Source: Nocardioides sp. L-11A (GTDB lineage: Bacteria > Actinomycetota > Actinomycetes > Propionibacteriales > Nocardioidaceae). From it: DNA of 64,000 bases. Position 1 is the first letter of the stretch. Each line of letters begins with the position of its first letter. Below the pieces are notes generated by a model. That model was not told the DNA's origin. It ran no database searches and saw nothing but the letters and a program-made list of their open reading frames with translations. The DNA lies in contig CP124680.1 of assembly GCA_029961745.1 (NCBI GenBank), forward strand, positions 3,472,001-3,536,000, written 5' to 3'. Positions 9,171-18,495 of the stretch are shown here, piece after piece. Made by a program: the position numbers and the translations under genes.

Positions 9171-10034
9171 ATGAAGCACGTGGAGCTGTTCCGCTACGGC
9201 CCCCTCGGCCAGGAGCGTCCCGCCGTCCGCCGGGACGAGGTCGCCTACGACCTGACCGGCCTGACCCCCGACCTCGACGGCGACTTCTTCGCCGCCGACG
9301 GCATCGAGCGGGTCGCCGCCGCCCTGGACGCCGGCGAGCTGCCCGTCCTGGAGGCAGCGGCCCTCACCGGCCAGCGGATCGGCGCCCCGATCGCGCGCCC
9401 GCAGGCGATCAGCTGCATCGGCATGAACTACGCCGCCCACGCCGCCGAGTCCGGGGCCGCGCCGCCGGAGGTGCCGGTGCTCTTCTACAAGCACCCCGGC
9501 ACCATGGTCGGCCCGGACGACGACGTCCAGCTGCCCCCCGGCTCGGAGAAGTCCGACTGGGAGGTCGAGCTCGGCGTGGTCATCAAGCGCACGCCGCGCC
9601 GGCTCGCGAGCACCGCCGAGGCCCTGGAGTACGTCGCGGGCTATGTCGTCGCCAACGACCTCTCGGAGCGGGCCAGCCAGCTCGAGCACTCCGGCGGACA
9701 GTGGTCGAAGGGCAAGTCGGCGGAGACCTTCTGCCCGGTCGGGCCCTACCTGCGCCCCGCGGCCGAGGTCGAGCCGCAGGCGCTGCAGCTGCGCTCCTGG
9801 GTCAACGGCGAGAAGCGCCAGGACTCCAGCACCGCCGACATGGTCTTCAGCGTCGCGGAGATCATCCGGCATCTCTCCCACCACGTGCTGCTCGCCCCCG
9901 GCGACCTGGTCCTCACCGGCACGCCCGAGGGCGTGGCCCTCTCCGGGCGCTTCCCCTATCTCGCCGTCGGCGACGAGATGGAGCTGGAGATCGAGGGCCT
10001 GGGCCGTCAGCGCCAGCGCGTTGTCGCCGGCTGA
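9171..10034 (+). CDS. FAH-family hydrolase, resembling 2,4-diketo-3-deoxy-L-fuconate/rhamnonate hydrolase
   Basis: 287-residue member of the fumarylacetoacetate hydrolase superfamily, which cleaves C-C bonds of 1,3-diketo acids. Visible blocks are CIGMNYAAHAAE, the metal-binding DWEVELGVVI, NDLSERASQ, GGQWSKGK and GTPEGV. The GGQW-KGK block and lid are those of the sugar-acid-cleaving subgroup, whose products are pyruvate and L-lactate. The start is uncertain: ATG at 9171 is only two bases after AGGAG, whereas GTG at 9180 is 11 bases after it. With a GH78 rhamnosidase, SDR and AKR in the same island, an L-rhamnose route is plausible. A fumarylpyruvate-type aromatic substrate is the main alternative. 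Confidence 0.82.
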   Translation: MKHVELFRYGPLGQERPAVRRDEVAYDLTGLTPDLDGDFFAADGIERVAAALDAGELPVLEAAALTGQRIGAPIARPQAISCIGMNYAAHAAESGAAPPEVPVLFYKHPGTMVGPDDDVQLPPGSEKSDWEVELGVVIKRTPRRLASTAEALEYVAGYVVANDLSERASQLEHSGGQWSKGKSAETFCPVGPYLRPAAEVEPQALQLRSWVNGEKRQDSSTADMVFSVAEIIRHLSHHVLLAPGDLVLTGTPEGVALSGRFPYLAVGDEMELEIEGLGRQRQRVVAG

Positions 10035-10093
10035 GCCGACCCCGCCCGAGCTGCCCATCACCACCTGGCGTCACCCGATCCGCTCGGGTGGCG

Positions 10094-10954
10094 TCAGGCG
10101 GTGGCCGTCTCCGGCCGTGGGCGGACCTCGTCCAGCAGGGCCAGGTCGTCGCCGCCCAGGGTGAGCGACGCGGCGGCGGCGCTGGCGCGCACGGAGCGTG
10201 GCCGCCCGGCGCCGAGCACCGGCACCACCGCGGTGCCCTGCGCGAGCAGCCAGGCGAGCGCCAGCTGGACGCCGGTGGCGCCCAGTCGTGCGGCGAGGGC
10301 CGTCACCCGCGGTTCGCCGCGGACCAGCTCCTCCATCCGGCCGGGACCGTCCGGCCCGCCGAGCGACGAGTACGCCTCGTACTCCAGGCCGAGCGCGACA
10401 CAGCGCGCCAGGACCGGGTCGTCCGGGCCCAGATAGGCGAGCCGGTTCTGCACCACCGCGACCGGACCCGCCGCGTGGGCGGCCTCCACCTGCGCGACGT
10501 CGACATTGCAGACGCCGATCTCGTCGACCAGGCCCGCGGCCCGGAGGTCGGCCAGTGCGCCGACGCTCTCGGCGAGCGGGACCGCGGGGTCGGGCCAGTG
10601 CAGGAGGTAGCGGTCGATCCGCTCGATGCCGAGCGCACTCAGGCTCGCCTCGACGTGGGAGCGCAGTGTCGCGGGCCGGGCGTCGACGGCGAACGAGCCG
10701 TCCGGGCGACGCCAGTGGCCACCCTTGGTGGCGATCCGCGCGCGGCCGGCCCGCATGTGCGACCCCAGCGCCTGGCCGAGCAGCCGCTCGCCCTCCCCCG
10801 CCCGGCCGGGTGGACTGTAGGCACGCGCCGTGTCGAAGCGGGTGATCCCGGTGTCCAGCGCCGCGGCGACGGTGGCGGCCAGCAGCGTCCGATCGGGTCG
10901 CGCGACCAGCGCCCACCGGGCGGAGCCGAGGACCAGACGGGACGCGCCGGACAC
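10094..10954 (-). CDS. Aldo/keto reductase
   Basis: 286-residue NADP-dependent oxidoreductase. The AKR tetrad is visible: Asp and Tyr in FDTARAYSPPG, Lys in RIATKGGHW and His in YLLHWPDP. The likely GTG start at 10954 lies 17 bases downstream of the MBL-protein stop, with no clear ribosome site; longer versions of the frame run into that gene. The group includes aldose 1-dehydrogenases that oxidise fucose-like sugars to lactones, fitting a sugar-oxidation role. Direction and substrate cannot be read from the sequence. Confidence 0.85.
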   Translation of the reverse strand: MSGASRLVLGSARWALVARPDRTLLAATVAAALDTGITRFDTARAYSPPGRAGEGERLLGQALGSHMRAGRARIATKGGHWRRPDGSFAVDARPATLRSHVEASLSALGIERIDRYLLHWPDPAVPLAESVGALADLRAAGLVDEIGVCNVDVAQVEAAHAAGPVAVVQNRLAYLGPDDPVLARCVALGLEYEAYSSLGGPDGPGRMEELVRGEPRVTALAARLGATGVQLALAWLLAQGTAVVPVLGAGRPRSVRASAAAASLTLGGDDLALLDEVRPRPETATA

Positions 10955-10970
10955 GCGGGTCGAGGCCGGG

Positions 10971-11756
10971 CTAGGCGGACGGCGGCGGCGCCACCACGAG
11001 ATCGGGATAGCGCTGCAACTGGCCCTCGTCGTACAGGGTGAGCGCGTGGTCGGCGACCCGGCGGACCCGGGCCTGCGCGGCCATCGCCTCGTAGATGTTC
11101 TCGCAGATCCCGATCGGGTGGTCCTCGTCGAGGTTGCGCCGCGTGAAGTAGGCGTCGGTGACGGTGACCACCCCGACGGCGGTGTCGACCTCGACGGCCA
11201 TGGACGCACGGTGGTGCGAGCCGGTCCACCAGGTGCGCAGCCCGGGCACGATCTCGTCCTCGTCGGCGAGCAGCCGGACGCGGTCCCAGGCGTCGTGGGT
11301 CAGATAGCTCAGCGCCTCCGGGAGCAGCGACGTCCAACGGTTGTCGTGCGGGTGGCGATGAGTGGAGTGGAAGTGCGTCCAGCCGCGCTCGGTCAGGCAG
11401 ATCTGCGCCTGGTCGAACAGGGTGAGGTTCGCCGTCGTGTAGAGCTGCAGTGGGGTGAGCAGCACGTGGGTGATGTCGGACGGCGTCAGCCCGAGCGCGG
11501 TGAGCTGGTCGGGCAGCCACTGCCCCGGCTCGCGCTGGAACGCGGCCCGCTCCCCCAGGAACGCCGCCCAGCCCTCGTTCATGGCGGTGAGGTCCTCGGC
11601 CGGGCCGGTGCCGACGAGGGCGCGCACACCCGGCCCCTCGATCAGGAAGGACTGGAACGCCAGCCGGTACCACTGGTCCCAGTCGGACATCCAGTACACC
11701 TCCGGGCCCGGCACCTCGCCGAAGCCCAGCGGCAGGATCCGCACACCGAACGTCAT
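10971..11756 (-). CDS. MBL-fold protein with a degenerate metal site
   Basis: 261 residues with the overall course of a metallo-beta-lactamase-fold hydrolase, but without the family's central motif. After ITHVLL the expected T-H-x-H-x-D-H is replaced by T-P-L-Q-L-Y-T (residues 101-107). Later elements survive: GSHHRASMAVEV aligns with the usual G-H-x-x-G-S region, and TDAYF with the usual GDA. The ATG at 11756 has AGGAG seven bases upstream. It sits in the dehydrogenase operon between the zinc alcohol dehydrogenase and the AKR, where a lactonase would fit, but the lost ligands argue against ordinary two-metal hydrolysis. Confidence 0.78.
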   Translation of the reverse strand: MTFGVRILPLGFGEVPGPEVYWMSDWDQWYRLAFQSFLIEGPGVRALVGTGPAEDLTAMNEGWAAFLGERAAFQREPGQWLPDQLTALGLTPSDITHVLLTPLQLYTTANLTLFDQAQICLTERGWTHFHSTHRHPHDNRWTSLLPEALSYLTHDAWDRVRLLADEDEIVPGLRTWWTGSHHRASMAVEVDTAVGVVTVTDAYFTRRNLDEDHPIGICENIYEAMAAQARVRRVADHALTLYDEGQLQRYPDLVVAPPPSA

Positions 11757-11788
11757 TCCACTCTCCTTGCTCTGGCCGAGCAGCTCCG

Positions 11789-12718
11789 TCAGGGCTGCAG
11801 CAGCGCCTTGATCACGTCGCGGCGGCCCTCGAGCAGCTCGCCGAAGATCTCCGCACCGGACTCGAACGGGAAGGTCGTGGTCCAGTCGAGCGGCACCCGC
11901 CCGGCGATCTCCAGCGCCTCCGCGAAGTCCGCCCGCCGGTAGCAGTAGGACCCGAGCACCCGCTTCTCCGAGCGTACGATCTCCTGTCCGTCGAACCCGG
12001 CCTGGGTGCTGAGCAGCCCGATCCAGACGGCCACACCGCCCGGGCGGAGCACGTCGACGGAGATCTTGTGGGTCTGCTCCGCGCCGACCGCGTCGATCAC
12101 GATGTCGAACTCGCCGGTCAGCTCGGTGACCGCCCGGCCGCCGAGGCGGGACGCGATCGCCAGTCGACCCTCGTCCAGGTCGCTGATGGTGACCTGATCG
12201 CTGTGCTCCAACGCGACCAGCAGCGTGACCAGGCCGATCGTGCCAGCGCCGATCACGGCGATCCGCGGGTTGCCCTCCGGACGGGCCAGCCGTACGGCGT
12301 GCACGGCGTTGGCCAGCGGCTCGACCATGGCGGCCGTCTCGAAGCTCATCGCGTCGGGGATCTCGTAGACGGCGGCCTCGGGAACCACGACGGTCTCGGC
12401 GAAGGCGCCCGGGCGGTGGATCCCGAGGATGGCGCGGTTGCGGCACAGGTGCTCGTCGCCGCGCAGGCACTGGTCGCAGCTGTCGCAGCTGAGCAGCGGG
12501 TTGACCGTGACCCGGCGACCGTCGGGGGTGGTGCCGGCCAGCTCGTGGCCCATCACCAACGGGGGCTTGCGGAAGTCGGTGTGCCGGACGCCGTGCAGCT
12601 CGCTGCCGCAGATCCCGGAGGCGACCACCCGGATGGCCACCTCGCCCGGAGCCGGACTCGGCTCGTCGAGGTCCTGGAGCTCGACGGTGCTCGGCTTGGT
12701 GAAGACCAGAGCCCTCAT
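11789..12718 (-). CDS. Zinc-dependent alcohol/polyol dehydrogenase
   Basis: 309-residue medium-chain dehydrogenase. Catalytic-zinc ligands are in SGICGSELHG and MGHELAG. The structural-zinc cysteines are in CDSCDQCLRGDEHLC. The Rossmann motif is VIGAGTIGLV, with acidic residues in SDLDEGRL indicating NAD. It is short for the family (usually about 340). The ATG at 12718 overlaps the stop of the hydroxyacid dehydrogenase by four bases. It probably oxidises a sugar-derived alcohol in the island pathway. Confidence 0.9.
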   Translation of the reverse strand: MRALVFTKPSTVELQDLDEPSPAPGEVAIRVVASGICGSELHGVRHTDFRKPPLVMGHELAGTTPDGRRVTVNPLLSCDSCDQCLRGDEHLCRNRAILGIHRPGAFAETVVVPEAAVYEIPDAMSFETAAMVEPLANAVHAVRLARPEGNPRIAVIGAGTIGLVTLLVALEHSDQVTISDLDEGRLAIASRLGGRAVTELTGEFDIVIDAVGAEQTHKISVDVLRPGGVAVWIGLLSTQAGFDGQEIVRSEKRVLGSYCYRRADFAEALEIAGRVPLDWTTTFPFESGAEIFGELLEGRRDVIKALLQP

Positions 12719-13650
12719 GCCTGTCCCCCATGGGCACGGAGCAGGTCGGCCAGGATCTGCGCGGCGCGCACCCGCAGCTGGGGCAGGGACTCGGTGGAGA
12801 GGTAGGCGATGTGCGGGGTGACGAGCGCGCGGGCGTGCGCGGCGAGCTGGGCGGAGACGCCGGTCGGCGGCTCGGAGCAGAGCACGTCCAGGCTGGCGAA
12901 GCCGAGCGTGCCGCCGTCGAGCGCGGCCAGCAGCGCCTCCTCGTCCACCAGGGCACCGCGAGCGGTGTTGACCAGGTGCCCCTCGGGACCGAGCGCGGCC
13001 AGGACGGCGGCGTCCACGACGCCCGTGGTCTCGGCGGTGCTCGGCATGTGCAGGGACAGGTGCCCCACGGCCGCGGCGAGCTCCCTGAGGGTCGGCCAGG
13101 TCGTGACGCCCTCGGGTGTCTCGGTCAGGAACGGGTCCCAGACGTGCACGGGGAAGCCGAGCGCCGCGACCCGCGCGGCCAGCGAACGACCGATCCGACC
13201 GAAGCCGGCGATGCCGACCGGGTCCTGGCCGGGCGGGGGCGGCTGGGAGATGCCCGCGGTGGTCCAGCCCGCGGCGGCCAGGTTGCGGGAGCCGGCCGCG
13301 AGCCGACGGTTGTGCGCGTAGATCGACGCGGCGGCGTGGTCGGCCACCTCGGCGAGACAGTAGTCGTCGACGTTGCTGACCGCGACGCCGCGCCGGGCGG
13401 CGGCGTCCAGGTCGATGTTGTCCAGGCCGATGCCGTAGCGGACCACGGCCTTGAGCCGGGGCAGCGCGGCGAGCACGTCGTCGGTGACCGGCGCCCACTG
13501 CACGAGCAGCCCGTCCGCCTCGGCGGCGACCTCGATCACCTCGGCCGCGGTGGTGACGTCGTGCTTCGCGACCGAGAACTCGGGCTCCAGCACCTCCCGC
13601 TCGTGCGACCCGTCACCCAGGTTGGTGTCGGTGATGACGACGTTGAACAT
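12715..13650 (-). CDS. D-isomer-specific 2-hydroxyacid dehydrogenase (CtBP-like)
   Basis: 311-residue NAD-dependent reductase of 2-oxoacids. The catalytic domain comes first (VRYGIGLDNIDL), then the dinucleotide motif GFGRIG, the substrate arginine in VNTARGALVD, an acidic residue in the following segment and the catalytic histidine in TPHIAYLS. The ATG at 13650 is preceded by AGGAG. It is coupled to the downstream alcohol dehydrogenase by an ATGA overlap and could interconvert a 2-oxoacid such as pyruvate with its D-hydroxyacid. Substrate unknown. Confidence 0.9.
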   Translation of the reverse strand: MFNVVITDTNLGDGSHEREVLEPEFSVAKHDVTTAAEVIEVAAEADGLLVQWAPVTDDVLAALPRLKAVVRYGIGLDNIDLDAAARRGVAVSNVDDYCLAEVADHAAASIYAHNRRLAAGSRNLAAAGWTTAGISQPPPPGQDPVGIAGFGRIGRSLAARVAALGFPVHVWDPFLTETPEGVTTWPTLRELAAAVGHLSLHMPSTAETTGVVDAAVLAALGPEGHLVNTARGALVDEEALLAALDGGTLGFASLDVLCSEPPTGVSAQLAAHARALVTPHIAYLSTESLPQLRVRAAQILADLLRAHGGQA

Positions 13651-13683
13651 GAATCTCCTTCGAAAGTGTCTGCAGGGGGCGGG

Positions 13684-14481
13684 TCAGGCGGAGCCGGCGA
13701 AGCTGGAGGCGTCCCCGAGTCCCTCGGGGCCCATCGCCAGATAGCCGCCGTCGACCGGCAGGTCGACGCCCGTGATGAAGCTGGCGTCCGGTGAGCACAG
13801 GAAGGCGACCGCCGTGGCGACCTCCTCGGCCTCACCGAGCCGGCGCAGCAGGTGGAACCGGCCCCAGACCGGCTCCCACCGCTCGCGGTCGCCGTCGGCC
13901 GCCTTGCTGACCTCGGGCGTCCAGATCCAGCCGGGGCTGACGGAGTTGACGCGGATGCCGTGCTCGGACAGGTCCATCGCCATGCACCGGGTCAGCGAGA
14001 CGATCGCGCCCTTGGTGGCGTTGTAGGTCCAGCGCGAGGGCTGCGCGATGTGCGCGGAGATGCTGGCGATGTTGACCACCGCGGCGCCGGGGGTGGTGCG
14101 TAGGTACGGCAGCGCGGCCTGGACCACGTTGCCGATGCCGCGCAGGTTCACGCCGAGCACACTGTCCCACTCCGCGGTGGTGACCTCGACGCCGCGGGCC
14201 AGGAAGTTGGCCGCGGCGTTCACGACGATGTCGATCCGGCCGTCGGCGTCGGCGAAGGAGGTGACGACGGTCCGCACCGCGTCCTGGTCGGAGACATCGC
14301 ACACGACGCCGCGGAAGCGGCCCCCGGCCGTGGCGATCGCCTCGGCGGTCGCGGCCAGCCCGGCCTCGTTGATGTCCACACCGAGCACCTCGGCACCGCG
14401 TCCCGCGAGCACCCGTGCCGTGGCGGCGCCGATGCCGGAGGCCGCGCCGGTGACCACCGCGACCCGCTCGTTCCACTCCAT
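13684..14481 (-). CDS. Short-chain dehydrogenase/reductase
   Basis: 265-residue SDR. The cofactor motif TGAASGIG is at residues 11-18, NAAA replaces the usual NNAG near residue 88, and the catalytic Ser and Y-x-x-x-K are near residues 140 and 153-157. The end LPVDGGYLAMGPEGLG is typical of sugar and ketoacyl SDRs. Two starts are credible: ATG at 14481 with GGGAG six bases upstream, or ATG at 14511 overlapping the rhamnosidase stop (ATGA), which adds ten residues. It is a candidate for the sugar 1-dehydrogenase or the 3-deoxy-2-keto acid 4-dehydrogenase of an L-rhamnose/L-fucose pathway. Confidence 0.88.
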   Translation of the reverse strand: MEWNERVAVVTGAASGIGAATARVLAGRGAEVLGVDINEAGLAATAEAIATAGGRFRGVVCDVSDQDAVRTVVTSFADADGRIDIVVNAAANFLARGVEVTTAEWDSVLGVNLRGIGNVVQAALPYLRTTPGAAVVNIASISAHIAQPSRWTYNATKGAIVSLTRCMAMDLSEHGIRVNSVSPGWIWTPEVSKAADGDRERWEPVWGRFHLLRRLGEAEEVATAVAFLCSPDASFITGVDLPVDGGYLAMGPEGLGDASSFAGSA

Positions 14482-14507
14482 GGTCTTCTCCCTCGCTCCA
14501 GAGGTCG

Positions 14508-17126
14508 TCATCGACGCTCCAGGATCAGCTCGTGGCGGCCACCGGACAGGTCGATCGCGGTCCCGTCGGCGGCGGCGCCGTCGACGACCGCGATCGCGTA
14601 GCCCGCCGGCGCGACGAACCGGGCCGGGCCGGTGGCCGGCAGCTCCAGGAGGTGCTTGACCCGCGCGCCGTCCCGCTCCCAGCGGCTCGAGACGGGGCCG
14701 GTCGGGCCGCGGTGCGCGCCCTCGGCCCAGTCCAGGCCGGTCAGGTAGACCGGCGCCACGGTGATGCCGTCGCCCCAGACCGCGCCGTCGAGGCGGAGGC
14801 CGAGGACGTCCTCGAACAGGAAGCCGCCGACCGCACCGAGTGCGCAGTGGTTGAACGAGTTCATCTCCGCGGTGGCCAGCGAGCCGTCGGGGCGGATGCC
14901 GTCCCACTTCTCCCAGACCGTGGTGGCGCCGCGCTCGACCATGTAGAGCCAGCTGGGCATCTCTCGGCGCAGCAGCAGCTCGGCGGCCAGGTCGGCGTGC
15001 CCGTGGCGGGCCAGGGCGGGCAGCACGTGCTCGACGCCGTGGATGCCGGTGGTGACGTAGCCGCGCTTCTCGATGTGCTCGCGGAGCAGGTCGGCGGCGC
15101 GCTGGGCCTCCTCGTCGCGCAGCAGCCCGTAGCCGATCGCCTGGGCGTAGACGGTCTGGGTGGCGTCCTCGAACCGGCCGTCGGCGCCGACGAAGCGCTC
15201 CCGGTACGCCGTGCGCACCTCCTCCGCGCGCCGGTCCAGCCGTGCGGCGTCCTCGTCGCGGCCGAGCCGGCGGGCGATGTCGGCGACCTGGCACAGCGAG
15301 CGGTAGGTGTGCGCGGTGGCGACCACGGGCTTCGGGCTGGTCGAGAAGGCGCCGGTGTAGGCGTAGCCCGGGTGCGGTACGTCGTCGTCACGGTCGGGCA
15401 GCGAGAGCCAGTCGGAGAAGTCCGAGCCGACGGCGTTGACCCGGATCCCGTCCGGGTTCTCCCTGTCGACGAACTCGAGATAGCGCAGCAGCGAGTCGAA
15501 GTACTCCTCGGCGCTGGCGAGGTCGCCGTAGCGGCGGACCAGCAGGCTGACCATCCGGACGTAGCCGTCGGCCCAGCCCGGGGCACCGTGCCGCTCGTTG
15601 CCCGGCGGCACCACCGGCACGTAGGAGGGCACCGAGCCGTCGTCCCACTGGGCGTCGGCGGCATCCCTGCTGAACTTGGCCAGGAAGGCGGCCACGTCGA
15701 AGAAGTAGCTCGCGGTCGGCGAGATCACGCCGGCGTCGCCGAGCCAGCCGAGCCGCTCGTCGCGCTGCGGGCAGTCGGTGGCGACCTCGAGGAAGTTGTC
15801 GCGCACGGTCCACTCCACCGCGCCGGCGAAGGCGGTCAGCGCCTCGTCGGAGCAGGCGAAGGAGCCGATCAGCTCCTGGCCGGCGTCCATCGAGAGCGCC
15901 GTCACGGTGCTCTCCTCGGGGATGGCCAGGTGCCAGGCACCGTTGGTGTTCTTCAGGCCCCAGATCTCGGCGTAGCGGAAGCCGTGCATGCCGAAGCGCG
16001 GCTCGAGCGTGCGCCGTCCCTCGGCGTCGTCAACGAAGCGGTCCTCCTGGAACGCCCCGCGCAGGTTGTCGCGGTAGACCAGCTTGTCGGGGGTGAGGAT
16101 CTCGCCGTGCCGCACGATCACGTCGGCGCCGGGGGTCAGCTCGGACTCGATCCGCAGCCAGCCGACCAGGTTCTGCCCGAAGTCGAAGATCGCCGGGCCG
16201 CGGGCGTGCTGGTGCACCAGGACACCGGGGTGCGCGCGCAGCACCCGGATGTCCGCGTGCGGCTGGGGGTGCACGGCCACCCCGGGCGCCGGCAGCTCGA
16301 CCGGGCTCCAGCCGGCGTCGTCGAAGCCGGCGCCGGTCCAGCCGTGGTGCTCGCGACGCAGGTCGGCGATCTCGCCGCGGAGCAGGTCGCTCGCGATCAC
16401 GGCTCCCGGGGCGGTCCGCCAGCCGGCGCCGGTGCCTGCCACGACCCGGCGGTCAGTGCCGGTCGCGGTCTCGACCTGGGCCAGGAAGGCGGGCCGGGTC
16501 CCGTAGAGGGAGGGCGCCCACTGCAGCCCGAGGCGACCGGCGTACCAGCCGCGGCCGAGCAGCACCGCGATCGTGTTGGTGCCCTCGACGAGCAGGTCGG
16601 TGGCGTCGTAGGTCTGGTGCAGGACGCGGGTGTCGTAGTCGGTCCAGCCCGGGCGGAGCAGCGCGTCGGCGGTCACCTCGGTGCCGTTGACCCACATCCG
16701 GTAGATGCCGAGTGCCGTGGCGTAGACCCGGGCGCGGTCGCCGCGCTCGGCCAGCTCGAACTCGGCACGCAGGTACGGCGCCGGGTCGTAGTCCTCCCGC
16801 GCGAACGGCGTAGCCGGGGCGGCGATCCACGCGGCCTCCCAGCCGGCCTGGTCGAGACCGGTCTCGAAGGATGCCGCGGCGCTGCCGTCGACGGTCCAGG
16901 TGTAGCGGGCGGCGGGCCGGAGCGCGGCGGCCGGGAGCAGCACGAAGGGACGCTCGGACGTGGCGGTCCAGGTCGCCGCACCGTCGTCGAGGTCGGTGAC
17001 CGTCACGCGATAGGGGCCAGGACCGGCCGGGGTCCAGGAGAGCATGGTGTCGCGCGCCGGGATCCCCCGCGGGTCAGCGCGATAGCCGGCCAGCAGCCGG
17101 GTGTGGGGGGCGTCTGCGGACGTCAT
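14508..17126 (-). CDS. GH78 alpha-L-rhamnosidase, intracellular
   Basis: 872-residue glycoside hydrolase that releases terminal L-rhamnose. N-terminal beta-sandwich modules (about 1-330) contain the Rha-N block [10 protein letters not shown]. They precede the (alpha/alpha)6 catalytic barrel with the family signature [14 protein letters not shown] at residues 451-464, and the later blocks [10 protein letters not shown] and [16 protein letters not shown] small C-terminal beta domain closes the protein. No signal peptide is present, so the glycoside must be imported. It heads the dehydrogenase operon, and its stop overlaps a possible SDR start. It is divergent from the alpha-hydroxyacid oxidase gene across 79 bp. 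Confidence 0.93.
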   Translation of the reverse strand: MTSADAPHTRLLAGYRADPRGIPARDTMLSWTPAGPGPYRVTVTDLDDGAATWTATSERPFVLLPAAALRPAARYTWTVDGSAAASFETGLDQAGWEAAWIAAPATPFAREDYDPAPYLRAEFELAERGDRARVYATALGIYRMWVNGTEVTADALLRPGWTDYDTRVLHQTYDATDLLVEGTNTIAVLLGRGWYAGRLGLQWAPSLYGTRPAFLAQVETATGTDRRVVAGTGAGWRTAPGAVIASDLLRGEIADLRREHHGWTGAGFDDAGWSPVELPAPGVAVHPQPHADIRVLRAHPGVLVHQHARGPAIFDFGQNLVGWLRIESELTPGADVIVRHGEILTPDKLVYRDNLRGAFQEDRFVDDAEGRRTLEPRFGMHGFRYAEIWGLKNTNGAWHLAIPEESTVTALSMDAGQELIGSFACSDEALTAFAGAVEWTVRDNFLEVATDCPQRDERLGWLGDAGVISPTASYFFDVAAFLAKFSRDAADAQWDDGSVPSYVPVVPPGNERHGAPGWADGYVRMVSLLVRRYGDLASAEEYFDSLLRYLEFVDRENPDGIRVNAVGSDFSDWLSLPDRDDDVPHPGYAYTGAFSTSPKPVVATAHTYRSLCQVADIARRLGRDEDAARLDRRAEEVRTAYRERFVGADGRFEDATQTVYAQAIGYGLLRDEEAQRAADLLREHIEKRGYVTTGIHGVEHVLPALARHGHADLAAELLLRREMPSWLYMVERGATTVWEKWDGIRPDGSLATAEMNSFNHCALGAVGGFLFEDVLGLRLDGAVWGDGITVAPVYLTGLDWAEGAHRGPTGPVSSRWERDGARVKHLLELPATGPARFVAPAGYAIAVVDGAAADGTAIDLSGGRHELILERR

Positions 17127-17192
17127 CGATTCATCTCTCCCTGTCCTGAGCCAGCCTGATCCGGGCGCTTTCGCACGACCCCGATCGTGGAC

Positions 17193-17198
17193 TACGCT
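17193..17198 (+). promoter_or_regulatory. Putative -10 (TACGCT) for a leaderless transcript
   Basis: TACGCT ends exactly seven bases before the ATG at 17206, and there is no Shine-Dalgarno sequence. This is the standard geometry of actinobacterial leaderless mRNAs (TANNNT, N7, start codon). Confidence 0.5.
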
Positions 17199-17205
17199 CT
17201 ACGGC

Positions 17206-18495
17206 ATGTCAAGGAGACGAACTCAGGTTCACGTATCTGACCTCGGCGGCCGCACCCGCCGCCGGCTCCCGGCCGTCCGCGAGCTCGCAGCCCTGCTCCG
17301 CTTCCGCCGCCCGGTGTGGAGCGCCCGGCGCCGTCGCCTCGAGCGCGCCCTCACCATCGAGGACCTCCGCGTCGCCGCCCGGCGCCGTACGCCGCGAGCA
17401 GCCTTCGACTACGTGGACGGCGCCGCCGACGACGAGATCTCGCTGGCCCGCGCCCGGCAGGCTTTCCTCGACGTGACCTTCCACCCGGGTGTGCTCCGCG
17501 ACGTCGCCGAGACGGACCTGAGCACCACTGTGCTCGGCTCGCCGGCGGCGCTCCCCTTCGCCATCGCGCCCACCGGCTTCACCCGGATGATGCACACCGA
17601 GGGCGAGCGTGCCGGGGCCCGGGCGGCCGCCGCCGCGGGCATCCCGTTCGCGCTGTCCACGATGGGCACCACCTCGATCGAGGACGTCGCGGCCGCCGCT
17701 CCCGGCGGACGTCACTGGTTCCAGCTCTACGTCTGGAAGGACCGGGACCGGTCGATGGAGCTGGTCGAGCGCGCGGCCGCTGCCGGGTTCGACACCCTGC
17801 TGGTCACCGTGGACGTGCCCGTCGCCGGAGCCCGGCTCCGCGACGTCCGCAACGGGATGACGATCCCGCCGACCCTCACCGCGCGCACCGTCGTGGACGC
17901 GCTCCCGCGGCCGTCGTGGTGGATCGACCTGCTCACGACCGAGCCGCTCGCCTTCGCCTCGCTCGGCGCCTGGCCCGGCACCATCGCCGACCTGCTGGAC
18001 GCGATGTTCGACCCCACGGTCACCGACGAGGACCTGACCTGGATCAAGGAGCAGTGGCCGGGCAAGCTCGTGGTCAAGGGCATCCAGACCGTCGACGACG
18101 CGCGCCGGGTCCGCGACCTGGGCGCCGACGCGGTGCTGCTCTCCAACCACGGCGGACGCCAGCTCGACCGGGCGCCGGTGCCCTTCCACCTGCTGCCCGA
18201 TGTCCGCGCCGCCCTCGGGCCCGACGCCGAGATCCACCTCGACACCGGGATCATGTCCGGGCAGGACATCGTCGCGGGCCTCGCGGCCGGTGCCGACTTC
18301 ACCCTGATCGGCCGGGCCTATCTCTATGGGCTGATGGCCGGCGGCGAGGCCGGCGTCGCCCGCACCATCGAGATCCTCCAGGGCCAGATCCGGCGTACCC
18401 TCCAGCTGCTCGGCGTGCGCAGCATCGCCGAGCTCACCCCGGACCACGTCACCCAGCTGCACCGACTGGGCCCGCTGCCGCGGGACCGGCGATGA
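17206..18495 (+). CDS. lldD: FMN-dependent alpha-hydroxyacid dehydrogenase/oxidase (LldD type)
   Basis: 429 residues. An Arg-rich N-terminal extension of about 45 residues precedes the TIM barrel. FMN and active-site features include [29 protein letters not shown], the lysine in LVVKGIQT, the catalytic base His315 in [10 protein letters not shown] (313-322) and the phosphate loop DTGIMSGQD. It probably oxidises L-lactate or a close relative to the 2-oxoacid. The ATG at 17206 has no ribosome site but lies seven bases after a -10-like hexamer. It overlaps the acyl-CoA ligase gene by four bases. L-lactate is the expected product of the FAH-type sugar-acid hydrolase in this island. Confidence 0.9.
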   Translation: MSRRRTQVHVSDLGGRTRRRLPAVRELAALLRFRRPVWSARRRRLERALTIEDLRVAARRRTPRAAFDYVDGAADDEISLARARQAFLDVTFHPGVLRDVAETDLSTTVLGSPAALPFAIAPTGFTRMMHTEGERAGARAAAAAGIPFALSTMGTTSIEDVAAAAPGGRHWFQLYVWKDRDRSMELVERAAAAGFDTLLVTVDVPVAGARLRDVRNGMTIPPTLTARTVVDALPRPSWWIDLLTTEPLAFASLGAWPGTIADLLDAMFDPTVTDEDLTWIKEQWPGKLVVKGIQTVDDARRVRDLGADAVLLSNHGGRQLDRAPVPFHLLPDVRAALGPDAEIHLDTGIMSGQDIVAGLAAGADFTLIGRAYLYGLMAGGEAGVARTIEILQGQIRRTLQLLGVRSIAELTPDHVTQLHRLGPLPRDRR

